A stretch of 64,000 bases of DNA from DATDAH01 sp963823495 (lineage in GTDB: Bacteria; Actinomycetota; Acidimicrobiia; Acidimicrobiales; DATDAH01). The position numbers and the translations under genes were made by a program. Shown here in pieces: positions 1-8,276 of the stretch; position 1 is the first letter of the stretch, and every line of letters starts with the position of its first letter. The notes under the pieces are model-generated. The model did not search any database. It was not told the DNA's origin and was given only the letters and a program-made list of their open reading frames with translations. The stretch is taken from positions 620,001 through 684,000 of the forward strand of contig CAWGLV010000001.1 of assembly GCA_963823495.1 (NCBI GenBank), in the 5' to 3' direction.

Positions 1-1
1 G

Positions 2-886
2 TCACCGGCCCTCGACGTCGTCGGGGCCCACTTCGTGCGAGAGCTGGACCCGGGGGAGATGGTCGTCATCGACGCCACCGGCGTTCGCTCGATGAAGCCC
101 TTCGAGGGCGACCGGCTGAACCCGACGCTGTGTCTGTTCGAGTTCGTCTACTTCGCCCGCCCCGACACGCGCCTGTACGGCCAGAGCGTGCACGCCGCCC
201 GGGTGCGGATGGGCGAACAGCTGGCGGCCCAGGCCCCCGTCGAAGTGGACCTGGTGATGGGGGTGCCCGAGTCCGGTCTGCCCGCGGCCGAGGGCTACTC
301 CCACTACAGCGGCATCCCCTACGGCCAGGGCCTGGTCAAGAACCGGTACATCGGTCGGACCTTCATCGCCCCCAGCCAGGAGATGCGGGCGCTGGGCGTG
401 CGCATGAAGCTGAACCCGCTGCGTGACGCCATCGCGGGCAAGCGCCTGGTGGTGGTCGACGACTCGATCGTGCGGGGCACCACGACCCGGGCCATGGTCA
501 AGATGCTGCGCGAGGCCGGGGCCACCGAGGTCCATCTCCGGGTCTCCTCGCCGCCCTACCGCTGGCCCTGCTTCTACGGCATGGACACGGGCAGCCGGGG
601 CGAACTGCTGGCGGCCAACCTCAGCGTGGCCGAGATCCAGGAGTACCTCGGGGTGGACACGCTGGCCTACCTCGAGCTGGATCGCCTGGTGGCGGCCACG
701 GGGACCGTCGGCGCCGGGTTCTGCAACGCCTGCCTCACCGGCGACTACCCGGTCGCCATCCCCGCGAACCTGCACAAGGGTGTGCTCGAAGGGGCCGACG
801 CCGGTGGCGAGACCCCGGTCGCCTCGCCTCGCCTGCCCACCGCCGAGGACCAGCGACTGCCCGCCGACCTCGCCCGCGAGGAGTAG
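2..886 (+). CDS. purF: Amidophosphoribosyltransferase, C-terminal part (5' end outside window)
   Basis: PurF catalyses the first committed step of purine synthesis, making 5-phosphoribosylamine from PRPP and glutamine. The open frame runs in from base 2, so only the C-terminal ~294 residues are visible and the N-terminal glutamine amidotransferase domain is missing. The PRPP-binding loop VVVDDSIVRGTTT is intact. The cysteines that bind the 4Fe-4S cluster in Bacillus-type PurF appear present: one in the 'TLCLFEFVYFARPD' region, one in 'YRWPCFYG' and two in 'GFCNACLTGDYP'. purM starts 7 nt downstream, as is common for pur clusters. Identification is secure; the true start cannot be seen. Confidence 0.97.
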   Translation, partial: SPALDVVGAHFVRELDPGEMVVIDATGVRSMKPFEGDRLNPTLCLFEFVYFARPDTRLYGQSVHAARVRMGEQLAAQAPVEVDLVMGVPESGLPAAEGYSHYSGIPYGQGLVKNRYIGRTFIAPSQEMRALGVRMKLNPLRDAIAGKRLVVVDDSIVRGTTTRAMVKMLREAGATEVHLRVSSPPYRWPCFYGMDTGSRGELLAANLSVAEIQEYLGVDTLAYLELDRLVAATGTVGAGFCNACLTGDYPVAIPANLHKGVLEGADAGGETPVASPRLPTAEDQRLPADLAREE

Positions 887-893
887 GTCCTTC

Positions 894-1877
894 TTGGGCG
901 AGAGCTACGCGGCCGCAGGGGTCGACATCGACGCGGGAGAGGAAGCGGTCCGCCGCATCGGGCCCGCCGTCCGCTCCACCTTCACCGAATCGGTCCTGAC
1001 CGACGTCGGGGGCTTCGGTGCCCCCTTCGCCCTCGATACCTCCAGGTTCACCCAGCCGGTCTTGGTCTCCTCCACCGACGGCGTGGGCACCAAGCTGCTG
1101 GTGGCCGAGGCGACCGGCCGCTACGACACCATCGGCATCGACCTGGTGGCCATGGTGGTGGACGACCTGGTGTGCCAGGGGGCCGAGCCCCTGTTCCTGC
1201 TCGACTACCTCGCCGTCGGTGCTCTCGACCCCGATGTCGTCGAGCAGGTGGTGGGCGGTATCGCCGAGGGCTGCCGTCAGGCCGGCTGTGCCCTCATAGG
1301 CGGCGAGATGGCCGAGCACCCCGGGGCCATGGACCCCGACCGGATCGACGTGGCCGGCTTCGCGGTCGGGGTGGTCGAGCGGGATCGCCTCATCACCGGC
1401 GACCAGGCCCGCCCCGGTGACCTCTTGATCGGCCTGCCCTCGCCCGGCCTGCGCAGCAACGGCTACTCCCTGGCCCGGAGGGTCCTGTTGGAGGTGGGCG
1501 GCCTGTCGCTGGACGAGGTGGCCGACGACCTGCTGCTGCCCTCGGTCATCTACGCCCCGGCCGTGGTCGACGTCCTCGCCGAGGTCGACGTGCGGGGCGT
1601 GGCCCACATCACCGGTGGCGGCATCCCGGGCAACCTGCCCCGGGCCCTGCCCGACGACGTCGGTCACCGGCTGGACCCCACGACCTGGGACGTGCCCCCG
1701 ATCTTCGGCCGCATCCAGGACCTCGGTGGTGTGAGCGACGAGGAGATGGCCAAGGTGTTCAACCTGGGCATCGGGATGGTCCTGGTGGTGGCCCCGTCCG
1801 ACGCGGAGCGCACGGTCGCCCTCCTGGCCGAACGGGGCCATTCCGCCCGGGCCATCGGCGAGGTCACGACGGGGTGA
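894..1877 (+). CDS. purM: Phosphoribosylformylglycinamidine cyclo-ligase (AIR synthetase)
   Basis: A 327-aa PurM, which closes FGAM to AIR using ATP in purine synthesis. The N-terminus (GESYAAAGVDIDAGEEAV) and the 'SSTDGVGTKLLVA' and 'GGEMAEHPG' segments are typical of the family. I place the start at TTG 894: homologs begin at this point, and a GAGGAG motif at 878-883 sits a suitable distance upstream inside the end of purF. The reading frame is open further upstream, but that stretch is the shadow of purF. The stop overlaps the pyrE start as GTGA (1874-1877), so translation is probably coupled. Confidence 0.95.
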   Translation: MGESYAAAGVDIDAGEEAVRRIGPAVRSTFTESVLTDVGGFGAPFALDTSRFTQPVLVSSTDGVGTKLLVAEATGRYDTIGIDLVAMVVDDLVCQGAEPLFLLDYLAVGALDPDVVEQVVGGIAEGCRQAGCALIGGEMAEHPGAMDPDRIDVAGFAVGVVERDRLITGDQARPGDLLIGLPSPGLRSNGYSLARRVLLEVGGLSLDEVADDLLLPSVIYAPAVVDVLAEVDVRGVAHITGGGIPGNLPRALPDDVGHRLDPTTWDVPPIFGRIQDLGGVSDEEMAKVFNLGIGMVLVVAPSDAERTVALLAERGHSARAIGEVTTG

Positions 1878-2431
1878 GCGACGCCAAGGCCCGGCTCGTC
1901 CAGCACCTCCTGGAGCACTCGGTGCGCCGCGGGGACTTCACGCTGAAGTCGGGCAAGCAGAGCAGCTGGTTCCTGGACGCCAAGCAGACCTGCTGTCGCG
2001 CCGAGGGCATCCTGCTCGTGGCCGACCTGGCCCTGGCCGCCATCCCCGCGGACGTGACCGCCATCGGCGGGCTCACCGTCGGTGCCGATCCCGTGGCCTA
2101 CGGCGTCGCCGCCGTGGCCGCCACGCGAGGCCGGCCCCTGCGCAGCTTCACCATCCGCAAGGAGGCCAAGGACCACGGCGTGGCCGGCCGCCTGGCCGGG
2201 GCCCTCGAGCCCGGCGACAAGGTGGTCGTCACCGAAGACGCCGTCACCCGGGGCACCTCCCCCATGGAGGCGGCCGACGTGGTGCGTGAGCTCGGCGCCG
2301 AGCCGGTGCTGATCCTGTCGGTTGTCGACCGCGGCGGCACCTGCGGCGAGATGGCCGCCGCCGCCGGCATCCCCTTCCACGCCCTGGTGACGGCGCCCGA
2401 CCTCGGCTTCCCCTACGAGAAGGACGTCTAG
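1874..2431 (+). CDS. pyrE: Orotate phosphoribosyltransferase
   Basis: A 185-aa PyrE, which joins orotate and PRPP to give OMP in pyrimidine synthesis. Near the N-terminus it has the 'RRGDFTLKSGKQSSWFLDAKQ' type element (reported here in part) and the PRPP loop VVVTEDAVTRGTSP, where the acidic pair is E-D. Start GTG 1874 overlaps the purM stop by 4 nt, so this pyrimidine gene is translationally coupled to purine genes. That is unusual compared with the more common pyr-operon location. A 9-bp perfect inverted repeat (family A) follows 32 nt after the stop. Confidence 0.93.
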   Translation: MSDAKARLVQHLLEHSVRRGDFTLKSGKQSSWFLDAKQTCCRAEGILLVADLALAAIPADVTAIGGLTVGADPVAYGVAAVAATRGRPLRSFTIRKEAKDHGVAGRLAGALEPGDKVVVTEDAVTRGTSPMEAADVVRELGAEPVLILSVVDRGGTCGEMAAAAGIPFHALVTAPDLGFPYEKDV

Positions 2432-2462
2432 GTTCTCGGCGGGGGAGGAAACGAAAACCCGA

Positions 2463-2506
2463 AATTGCGTTGGTTGCGGTCCTACAGCGACCAGAGGCAA
2501 CGCAAT
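2463..2506 (+). repeat. Family A dispersed palindrome, copy 1
   Basis: Outer arms ATTGCGTTG (2464-2472) and CAACGCAAT (2498-2506) pair perfectly. An inner arm GGTC/GACC (2478-2481, 2489-2492) makes a nested hairpin. The element lies between pyrE and the carboxylase gene and matches three other copies in the window. It could act as a terminator or as a REP-like element. No T-tract follows it. Confidence 0.8.
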
Positions 2507-2564
2507 CTCATTCGAACAGCGGCTGCCCGGGCCGGGGCGTTTCCGCCCCTGGAACCCGAACGCT

Positions 2565-2570
2565 TACGCT
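2565..2570 (+). promoter_or_regulatory. Putative -10 element TACGCT for leaderless carboxylase mRNA
   Basis: TACGCT ends 6 nt before GTG 2577, leaving no room for a ribosome-binding site. It fits the TAnnnT pattern seen before at least 15 other starts in the window. Confidence 0.5.
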
Positions 2571-2576
2571 CCTGGC

Positions 2577-4133
2577 GTGACCGAACACCCGATGAGCGAG
2601 CGCCTGGACGAGTTGGCGAAGCGCCGTGAGGCGGCGCTCCACGCCGGTTCTGAGCGCTCGGTCGAGCGCCAGCACGCCAAGGGCAAGCTCCTGGCTCGCG
2701 AGCGGGTCGAGTACCTGCTCGACGACGGCTCCTTCCACGAGCTCGACCAGTTGGCCCGACACCGCTCGACGGCGTCGGGCCTGGAGGACCGTCCCTACAC
2801 CGACGGCGTCATCACCGGATGGGGGACCGTCGACGGGCGGAAGGTGTTCGTCTTCTCCCAGGACTTCACCGTCTACGGGGGTGCTCTGGGAGAGGTCTTC
2901 GCCGAGAAGATCCACAAGCTCATGGACCTGGCCCTCTCGGTCGGGGCCCCGGTCATCGGCCTCAACGACGGTGCCGGGGCCCGCATCCAGGAGGGTGTGG
3001 TCAGCCTCGCCTCCTACGGCGGCATCTTCTGGCGCAACGTGCAGGCCTCTGGGGTCACCCCTCAGATCAGTGTCGTGCTCGGGCCCTGTGCCGGTGGCGC
3101 GGTCTACAGCCCGGCCATGACCGACTTCATCTTCATGGTCCGCGAGACCAGCCACATGTTCATCACCGGGCCGGACGTGGTGAAGACGGTGACCGGTGAG
3201 GAGGTCACCCTCGAGGAACTGGGTGGCGCCCAGAGCCACGCGTCGAAGTCCGGCGTGGCGACCTTCGTGGCCAACGACGAGAAGTCCTGCCTCGACAACG
3301 TCCGCTTCCTGCTGTCGTTCCTGCCCTCCAACAACCTCGAGGAGCCGCCCCACTTCGAGCCGACCGATGATCCGGGCCGTCTCTGCCCCGAGTTGAACGA
3401 GGTCATCCCCGCCAGCTCGAACATGCCCTACGACATGCACCGCGTGGTCGAGGCCGTGGTCGACGACGGGGAGTACTTCGAGTACTTCCCGCACTGGGCC
3501 CAGAGCATCACCTGTGGCTTCGGGCGCATCGACGGCCACCCGGTCGGCATCGTCGGCAACCAGCCCCAGATCCTGGCGGGCATCCTCGACATCGAGTCCT
3601 CCGAGAAGGCGGCGCGGTTCGTACGGACCTGCGATGCCTTCAACATCCCCCTGGTCACCTTCGTGGACGTGCCCGGCTTCCTGCCCGGCGTGGACCAGGA
3701 GTACGGCGGGATCATCCGCCACGGGGCCAAGCTCCTGTACGCCTACTGCGAGGCGACGGTGCCCCGCATCCAGATCATCACCCGCAAGGCCTACGGCGGC
3801 GCCTACGTCGTCATGAACTCCAAGTCCATCGGCGCCGACCTGGCCTTCGCGTGGCCCTCGGCCGAGCTGGCGGTCATGGGCCCCGAGGGCGCGGTCAACA
3901 TCGTCTACCGGCGCGAGCTGGAGGGCGCGGCCGACCCCGCGGCCCGGCGAACCGAGCTGGTGGACGAGTACATCGAGCAGTACGCCAACCCCTACGTGGC
4001 GGCCGAACGGGGGTATGTGGACGACGTCATCGACCCGGCCGAGACCCGCCGCAAGCTGGTGGCCGGTCTGGAGATGCTGCGCTCCAAGCGCGAGGAGCTC
4101 CCCAAGCGCAAGCACGGCAACGTGCCGCTGTGA
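2577..4133 (+). CDS. Acyl-CoA carboxylase carboxyltransferase (beta) subunit
   Basis: A 518-aa biotin-dependent carboxyltransferase of the PccB/AccD type. It transfers CO2 from biotin on a separate alpha subunit to propionyl-CoA, acetyl-CoA or another acyl-CoA. The N-terminal half carries 'DGAGARIQEGV', and the C-terminal half has 'FVDVPGFLPGVDQEYGGIIRHGAKLLYA' (part) and 'RKAYGGAYVVM', the two crotonase-fold CoA/biotin sites. Start GTG 2577 is preceded by a -10-like TACGCT and no Shine-Dalgarno, so it is probably leaderless. The epsilon subunit gene follows at 4257, as in other actinobacteria. Acyl-CoA preference cannot be read from sequence alone. Confidence 0.95.
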   Translation: MTEHPMSERLDELAKRREAALHAGSERSVERQHAKGKLLARERVEYLLDDGSFHELDQLARHRSTASGLEDRPYTDGVITGWGTVDGRKVFVFSQDFTVYGGALGEVFAEKIHKLMDLALSVGAPVIGLNDGAGARIQEGVVSLASYGGIFWRNVQASGVTPQISVVLGPCAGGAVYSPAMTDFIFMVRETSHMFITGPDVVKTVTGEEVTLEELGGAQSHASKSGVATFVANDEKSCLDNVRFLLSFLPSNNLEEPPHFEPTDDPGRLCPELNEVIPASSNMPYDMHRVVEAVVDDGEYFEYFPHWAQSITCGFGRIDGHPVGIVGNQPQILAGILDIESSEKAARFVRTCDAFNIPLVTFVDVPGFLPGVDQEYGGIIRHGAKLLYAYCEATVPRIQIITRKAYGGAYVVMNSKSIGADLAFAWPSAELAVMGPEGAVNIVYRRELEGAADPAARRTELVDEYIEQYANPYVAAERGYVDDVIDPAETRRKLVAGLEMLRSKREELPKRKHGNVPL

Positions 4134-4256
4134 CACCTGCTCGCCTCCGGCTCGCCGGCGCCGCCGATCAGGGGAGTCCTCCCGACTGCCCGCCGGCCGA
4201 CCGCGCCGCGTCCGTGTCGGCCGGGCCCTCCGCACCCCCTCGACGTCGGCTGAGCG

Positions 4257-4442
4257 GTGACTGAGCCGATGTTGATCGTCTCGCCGACGCCGACGGAGGA
4301 AGAGGCGGCGGCGATCGTGGCGGCGGTCGAGGTGTGCTGGCCGCGGGCGTCGGTCGACGAGCCCCCGGCGTCGGCGCCGCGGTGGCGGTTCTCCGGCCGC
4401 TGGTGGACCAAGCCGGTCCCGGCCGGTCGCGCCCGGCCGTGA
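4257..4442 (+). CDS. Acyl-CoA carboxylase epsilon subunit
   Basis: A 61-aa protein resembling the small epsilon subunits that bind and stimulate actinobacterial acyl-CoA carboxylase beta subunits. It has the N-terminal helix pattern EEEAAAIVAAVEV, a Pro/Ala-rich linker, and the C-terminal aromatic-basic end 'WRFSGRWWTKP'. Location 123 nt after the carboxylase beta gene supports the call. Start GTG 4257 is used; ATG 4269 is an alternative. The family is small and divergent, so the assignment rests on context plus the W-R-x-S-G-R-W motif. Confidence 0.8.
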   Translation: MTEPMLIVSPTPTEEEAAAIVAAVEVCWPRASVDEPPASAPRWRFSGRWWTKPVPAGRARP

Positions 4443-4449
4443 GGTCTCC

Positions 4450-5454
4450 GTGCCGCCGGAACTGACCTCGGTCGCCGACGACGAGGCCGTGGTCCACGCC
4501 GGCGCCGAGGTCCGCGTCTACGGCGACCTGACCCCCGACACCGACCACACCTACGACGGCCAGGCCTTCCGGACGTTCCCCGATCTCGGCGAGCGGCTCG
4601 CCACCTTCGCCACGGTCAACGACGTCCACTTCGGCGAGACCGTCTGCGGGATCCTCGAGAGCTACGACGAGGGCCCCACCTTCTCCAGCGAGCCCGGCGA
4701 GGATCCCTATCCCGAGGTGATGAACCGTGCGGTGATCGCCGACATCGCCGCTCTCGCCCCCGACGCCGTGGTGGCCAAGGGGGACCTGACCACCCACGGG
4801 ATCCAGGAGGAGTACGACGCCTTCCTGGCGCACTACGGGTCGGCGTTCGGCGATCGGCTGCTCCACGTCCGGGGCAACCACGACGCGTACGCGGGCCAGG
4901 ACTTCGCCGCCGACGCCCCGGTGGCCCGCGTCCTGCCCGGTGTGGTGATCGCCGTCCTCGACACCGTCATCCCGACCGAGACCCCGGGTCGGGTCACCGC
5001 CGACCAGCTGGAGTGGCTGGACGACCTGGCCGCCGGTGCCGACCGGCCGGTGCTGGTCTTCGGCCACCACCATGTGTGGAGCCCGGACTCGAACCACCGG
5101 CCGGACTCCTACTTCGGCATCAATCCGGACGACTCCGAGCGCTTGGTGGAGCTGGTCGCCCGGCGCCCGAGCATCGTCGGGTACTTCGCGGGCCACACCC
5201 ACCGCAACCGCGTCCGCCACATCGGGGCGACCGGGGCGGTGCCGTGGGTCGAGGTGGCCTGCGTCAAGGACTTCCCGGGGTCCTGGGCCGAGTACCGGGT
5301 CTTCGAGCGGGGTGTCCTGCAGATCCACCGGCGGGCGTCGGCCCCCGATGCCCTGGCCTGGGCGGACAAGACCCGGGCCATGTTCGGAGGGGCCTATGTC
5401 GACTATGCGTTCGGGGCACTGGAGGACCGTTGCCTGGTCGTCGGCGGCGAGTAG
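4450..5454 (+). CDS. Calcineurin-like metallophosphoesterase
   Basis: A 334-aa protein with the full set of metallophosphoesterase motifs: D58-V-H60, GD at 111-112, GNHD at 142-145, 'FGHHH' and 'GHTHRNR' for the two-metal site. Overall layout resembles CpdA/3',5'-cyclic nucleotide phosphodiesterase-like proteins, but the substrate is unknown. No signal peptide is evident. Start GTG 4450 has GAGG at 4441-4444 with a 5-nt spacer, and lies 7 nt after the epsilon-subunit stop, so it is probably co-transcribed. Confidence 0.9.
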   Translation: MPPELTSVADDEAVVHAGAEVRVYGDLTPDTDHTYDGQAFRTFPDLGERLATFATVNDVHFGETVCGILESYDEGPTFSSEPGEDPYPEVMNRAVIADIAALAPDAVVAKGDLTTHGIQEEYDAFLAHYGSAFGDRLLHVRGNHDAYAGQDFAADAPVARVLPGVVIAVLDTVIPTETPGRVTADQLEWLDDLAAGADRPVLVFGHHHVWSPDSNHRPDSYFGINPDDSERLVELVARRPSIVGYFAGHTHRNRVRHIGATGAVPWVEVACVKDFPGSWAEYRVFERGVLQIHRRASAPDALAWADKTRAMFGGAYVDYAFGALEDRCLVVGGE

Positions 5455-5491
5455 GGTCGGGCGTCCGCAGGATCGACGGAGGTAGGCGCAC

Positions 5492-5926
5492 ATGGACGTA
5501 CGACGCTGGGTCTTCGTGGCCGGGGTCATGATCGCGGGGGTGGCCTTCACCGCGTGCAGTTCGGCGCCGGCGAACGACTTCGAGGCCGGGGAGTGCACCA
5601 ACGACAGCCTCACCGGTGCGATCGGCGAGATCGACACCGTCTCCTGCGACGAGGTCCACACCGCGGAGGCCTTCGCCCAGTTCGACATCGACGGTGACGA
5701 CTTCCCCGGTGTCGACGAGGTCCAGACCCAAGGCGCTGAGGGTTGCCAGGGCGAGCGCTTCGAGGACTATGTCGGGATTCCCTACCCCGAGTCGATCTAC
5801 CTCGCCAACGGGATCGTGCCCTCCGAGGACAGCTGGGACGCGGGCGATCGCACGGTGATCTGTGTGATCGGCGGCACCACCGACGGCTCCGAACTCGAGG
5901 GCTCGGCCGAGGGCACCGACGTCTGA
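5492..5926 (+). CDS. Septum-formation-family lipoprotein, paralog 1
   Basis: A 144-aa secreted lipoprotein: basic N-terminus, hydrophobic segment 'WVFVAGVMIAGVAFTAC' and lipobox cysteine followed by Ser/Ala. The mature part has the pattern of the actinobacterial 'septum formation' domain (PF13845-like): 'FEAGEC', 'VSCDEVHTAEAF', a conserved Cys in 'AEGCQGERFEDYVG', 'EDSWDAGDRTVICVI'. A GGAGG precedes ATG 5492. It is the first of three tandem relatives (next at 5945 and 6421), which implies local duplication. A biochemical role is not established for the family. Confidence 0.8.
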   Translation: MDVRRWVFVAGVMIAGVAFTACSSAPANDFEAGECTNDSLTGAIGEIDTVSCDEVHTAEAFAQFDIDGDDFPGVDEVQTQGAEGCQGERFEDYVGIPYPESIYLANGIVPSEDSWDAGDRTVICVIGGTTDGSELEGSAEGTDV

Positions 5927-5944
5927 CCGTCGGCTTCGCCCCGG

Positions 5945-6424
5945 GTGCTCATCGCTGATCGGCGCCGTCTCTGGGCCCTGTTGTGCGTCGTGGCCCTGGG
6001 TGCGGCGGCGTGCTCGGGCGACGACGGGGGCCCGACGACCGGGTTGAGCGCCGAGCCGTTCCGGCTCGACCGAGCCGTGGGTGAGTGCTTCGACCGGCCC
6101 GAGAGCCCCGACGTGACCTCGGTGCCGGCCGTGCCCTGTCGGGAGCCTCATGACCTCGAGGTCTTCGCCGTCTTCGAGTTGGGCGCGGTCGAGCGCGCCT
6201 TCCCCGGGCCCAGCGCCGTCGCCCGGCAGGCGGGGGCCGGGTGTGAGGAGCGCTTCGCCGACTACGTCGGCGTCGGCCAGGATTCCTCGGGCCTGCTCAT
6301 CGTCCCCTACGCCCCCGATCGCCTGGCGTGGGAGTCCGACGAGCGCGAGGTGACCTGCGCGGTGTCCCGCGCCGAGGGCCCCCTCGAGGGCTCGGTGCGT
6401 GGCAGTGAGGCTCCCGGAGGGTGA
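5945..6424 (+). CDS. Septum-formation-family lipoprotein, paralog 2
   Basis: A 159-aa lipoprotein with hydrophobic 'LWALLCVVALGAAAC' ending in a lipobox Cys. The mature region repeats the paralog pattern: 'VGECFDRPE', 'VPCREPHDLEVFAVF', 'CEERFADYVGV', 'LAWESDEREVTCAV'. The four conserved Cys form two likely disulfides (inference). Start GTG 5945; the stop overlaps the next start as GTGA (6421-6424). Confidence 0.78.
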   Translation: MLIADRRRLWALLCVVALGAAACSGDDGGPTTGLSAEPFRLDRAVGECFDRPESPDVTSVPAVPCREPHDLEVFAVFELGAVERAFPGPSAVARQAGAGCEERFADYVGVGQDSSGLLIVPYAPDRLAWESDEREVTCAVSRAEGPLEGSVRGSEAPGG

Positions 6425-6912
6425 AGGAGGCGAGCCTCACCCTGCTGGCGCTGGCGGTGGCCCTCGCGGCGCCATCCTGTAGCGGTGGCGACGCCGATGG
6501 AGCGGCGGCCACCCCGGTGCCGACCTCGACCACCATCGAGGAGCCGGCCCCGAGCCTGTATGACCTCCAGCCCGGGGACTGCTTCGGCGACCTCGACCGC
6601 AACCAGGACCTGCTGGTCCGCCTGCAGTCCTGCGACGGCCCCCACCAGGCCGAGGTCTACGGGACCGTCGAGCTGACCGCGGCCCGGTTCCCCGGTGCCG
6701 AGGTACTGGTTCCCCGCGCCGCCACCGCCTGCGCCCAGCGCTTCGCGGGCTACACCGGCGAGCCGGCCGGTCCGGGGACCGAGCTGGCCTTCGTCGAGAT
6801 CGTGCCCACGCTGGCGTCCTGGTCCGCCGGGGACCGCCGGGCGCTCTGTGTCGCCCTGGGCCTCGACGGCGTCCGGCTGGAGGCCGGCATCGCCGAGGGG
6901 GGAGTGACATGA
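6421..6912 (+). CDS. Septum-formation-family lipoprotein, paralog 3
   Basis: A 163-aa lipoprotein: 'LTLLALAVALAAPSC' signal and lipobox, then a Thr/Ala/Pro linker and the same domain as its two upstream neighbours ('LQPGDCFGDLD', 'LQSCDGPHQAEVYGTV', 'ACAQRFAGYTG', 'LASWSAGDRRALCVAL'). Start GTG 6421 overlaps the previous stop by 4 nt. Its own stop overlaps the CoA-transferase start as ATGA (6909-6912), so all are probably one transcript. Confidence 0.78.
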   Translation: MKEASLTLLALAVALAAPSCSGGDADGAAATPVPTSTTIEEPAPSLYDLQPGDCFGDLDRNQDLLVRLQSCDGPHQAEVYGTVELTAARFPGAEVLVPRAATACAQRFAGYTGEPAGPGTELAFVEIVPTLASWSAGDRRALCVALGLDGVRLEAGIAEGGVT

Positions 6913-8051
6913 CGGTGGGGCCGGGCCGGCCGGCGCTCGAGGGTCTCCGGGTCGTGGACTGCTCGACGGTTCTGGCCGGCCCGGGCTGCGCCCGCTACCT
7001 GGCGGACTTCGGTGCGGACGTGGTCAAGGTGGAGCGCCCCGAGACCGGCGACACGACCCGCTCGATGGGCTGGAGGGATCCCCGGGACGGGGTCACGCTC
7101 TTCTGGAAGCTGCTCGGTCGCGGCAAGCGGACCATCGTCCTCGACCTCAAGACCGACGAGGGACGGGAGACGATGTTGGCGCTGCTCGACGGCGCCGACG
7201 TCCTGGTGGAGAACTTCCGACCGGGAACCCTGGAGCGCCTCGGCCTCGGCCCCGACGTGCTCCTGGCCCGCAATCCCGACCTGGTCGTGACCCGCGTGAC
7301 CGGGTTCGGCCAGGACGGCCCCTACGCCTCCCGCCCGGGGTTCGCCACCCTGGCCGAGGCCATGTCCGGCCTGGCCGCCATCAACGGTGAACCGGACGGG
7401 GCGCCATTGCTGCCGCCGATCGCCCTCGCCGACGAGGTGACCGGGATCGTGGCGGCCTTCGCCACGATGGTGGCCTTGCACTCCGGGGTCGGTCAGGTGG
7501 TCGACGTGAGCCTGCTGGAGTCCCTCTTCCAGCTGATGGGCCCCCTCCCGTCGCTCTACGCCGTAACCGGCGAGCTCCAGCCCCGCATGGGCGCCGAGTT
7601 GCCCTATTCGGTGCCCCGCAACACCTACCGCTGCGCCGACGGCAAGTGGGTGGCGCTGTCCACCTCGGCGGAGTCGGTGGCCCGCCGGGTCCTCGAGCTC
7701 ATCGGCCATGGCGACGACGAGTCCCTGTGGAGCTTCGAGGGCCGCGTCGAGCACCGCGTCGAGCTGGACCGCTGGGTCGCCGAGTGGATCGCCGAGCGCT
7801 CCAGCGACGAGGTGATCCAGGCCTTCGAGGAGGCTCATGCCGCCTGCGCCCCCGTCTATGACATGGCCGACCTCGCGGTCGACCCCCACGTCGCCGCCCG
7901 GGAGACCATCGTCGAGATCGACGGCACGCCGATGCAGGGCCTCATCGCCAAGCTCAGCGCCACCCCGGGCCACATCCGTTGGGCCGGCCGCCCCCTCGGG
8001 GCCGACCAGGCCGAGGTCCTGGCCGAACTGGACGGCGAGGCGGACTCGTAG
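6909..8051 (+). CDS. Class III (CaiB/BaiF-type) acyl-CoA transferase
   Basis: A 380-aa family III CoA-transferase, moving CoA between carboxylic acids by way of an aspartyl-CoA thioester. The hallmark N-terminus 'LEGLRVVDCSTVLAGPGCARYLADFGADVVKVE' (family pattern, given in part), 'GRGKRTIVLDLK' and 'DVLVENFRPGTLERLG' are present. The likely catalytic Asp is in 'IALADEVTG'. Substrates are unknown. It ends an operon of three lipoproteins with no obvious functional link. Two family A palindromes follow it. Confidence 0.93.
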   Translation: MTVGPGRPALEGLRVVDCSTVLAGPGCARYLADFGADVVKVERPETGDTTRSMGWRDPRDGVTLFWKLLGRGKRTIVLDLKTDEGRETMLALLDGADVLVENFRPGTLERLGLGPDVLLARNPDLVVTRVTGFGQDGPYASRPGFATLAEAMSGLAAINGEPDGAPLLPPIALADEVTGIVAAFATMVALHSGVGQVVDVSLLESLFQLMGPLPSLYAVTGELQPRMGAELPYSVPRNTYRCADGKWVALSTSAESVARRVLELIGHGDDESLWSFEGRVEHRVELDRWVAEWIAERSSDEVIQAFEEAHAACAPVYDMADLAVDPHVAARETIVEIDGTPMQGLIAKLSATPGHIRWAGRPLGADQAEVLAELDGEADS

Positions 8052-8127
8052 GGCAGCGAGGACCGACACCGAGGCAGGGACGGGGGCGGGGGGTGCCGCT
8101 GGCGGGCGTCGGGGGCGGACCAGCGCA

Positions 8128-8172
8128 AATTGCGTTGCTTGTGGTCGTAGAGCGACCGAAACGAACGCAATT
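8128..8172 (+). repeat. Family A dispersed palindrome, copy 2
   Basis: Arms AATTGCGTT (8128-8136) and AACGCAATT (8164-8172) pair perfectly. The inner hairpin is GGTCG-TAGAG-CGACC. The 3' flank, TTCCGGTGGGG, is shared with copy 3. Located 77 nt after the CoA-transferase stop. Confidence 0.85.
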
Positions 8173-8200
8173 CCGGTGGGGCGCGAGACCCCCGTCCTTC

Positions 8201-8244
8201 TTGCGTTGGTTGTGGTCGTGCAGCGACCGGATCGAACGCAATTT
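8201..8244 (+). repeat. Family A dispersed palindrome, copy 3
   Basis: TTGCGTT (8201-8207) pairs with AACGCAA (8235-8241), with inner hairpin GGTCG-TGCAG-CGACC. It lies 28 nt after copy 2 in the same orientation and shares its downstream flank, so the pair looks like a tandem duplication between convergent genes. Confidence 0.85.
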
Positions 8245-8276
8245 CGGTGGGGGAGCGCAGCGAAGCCGGTCGGATG

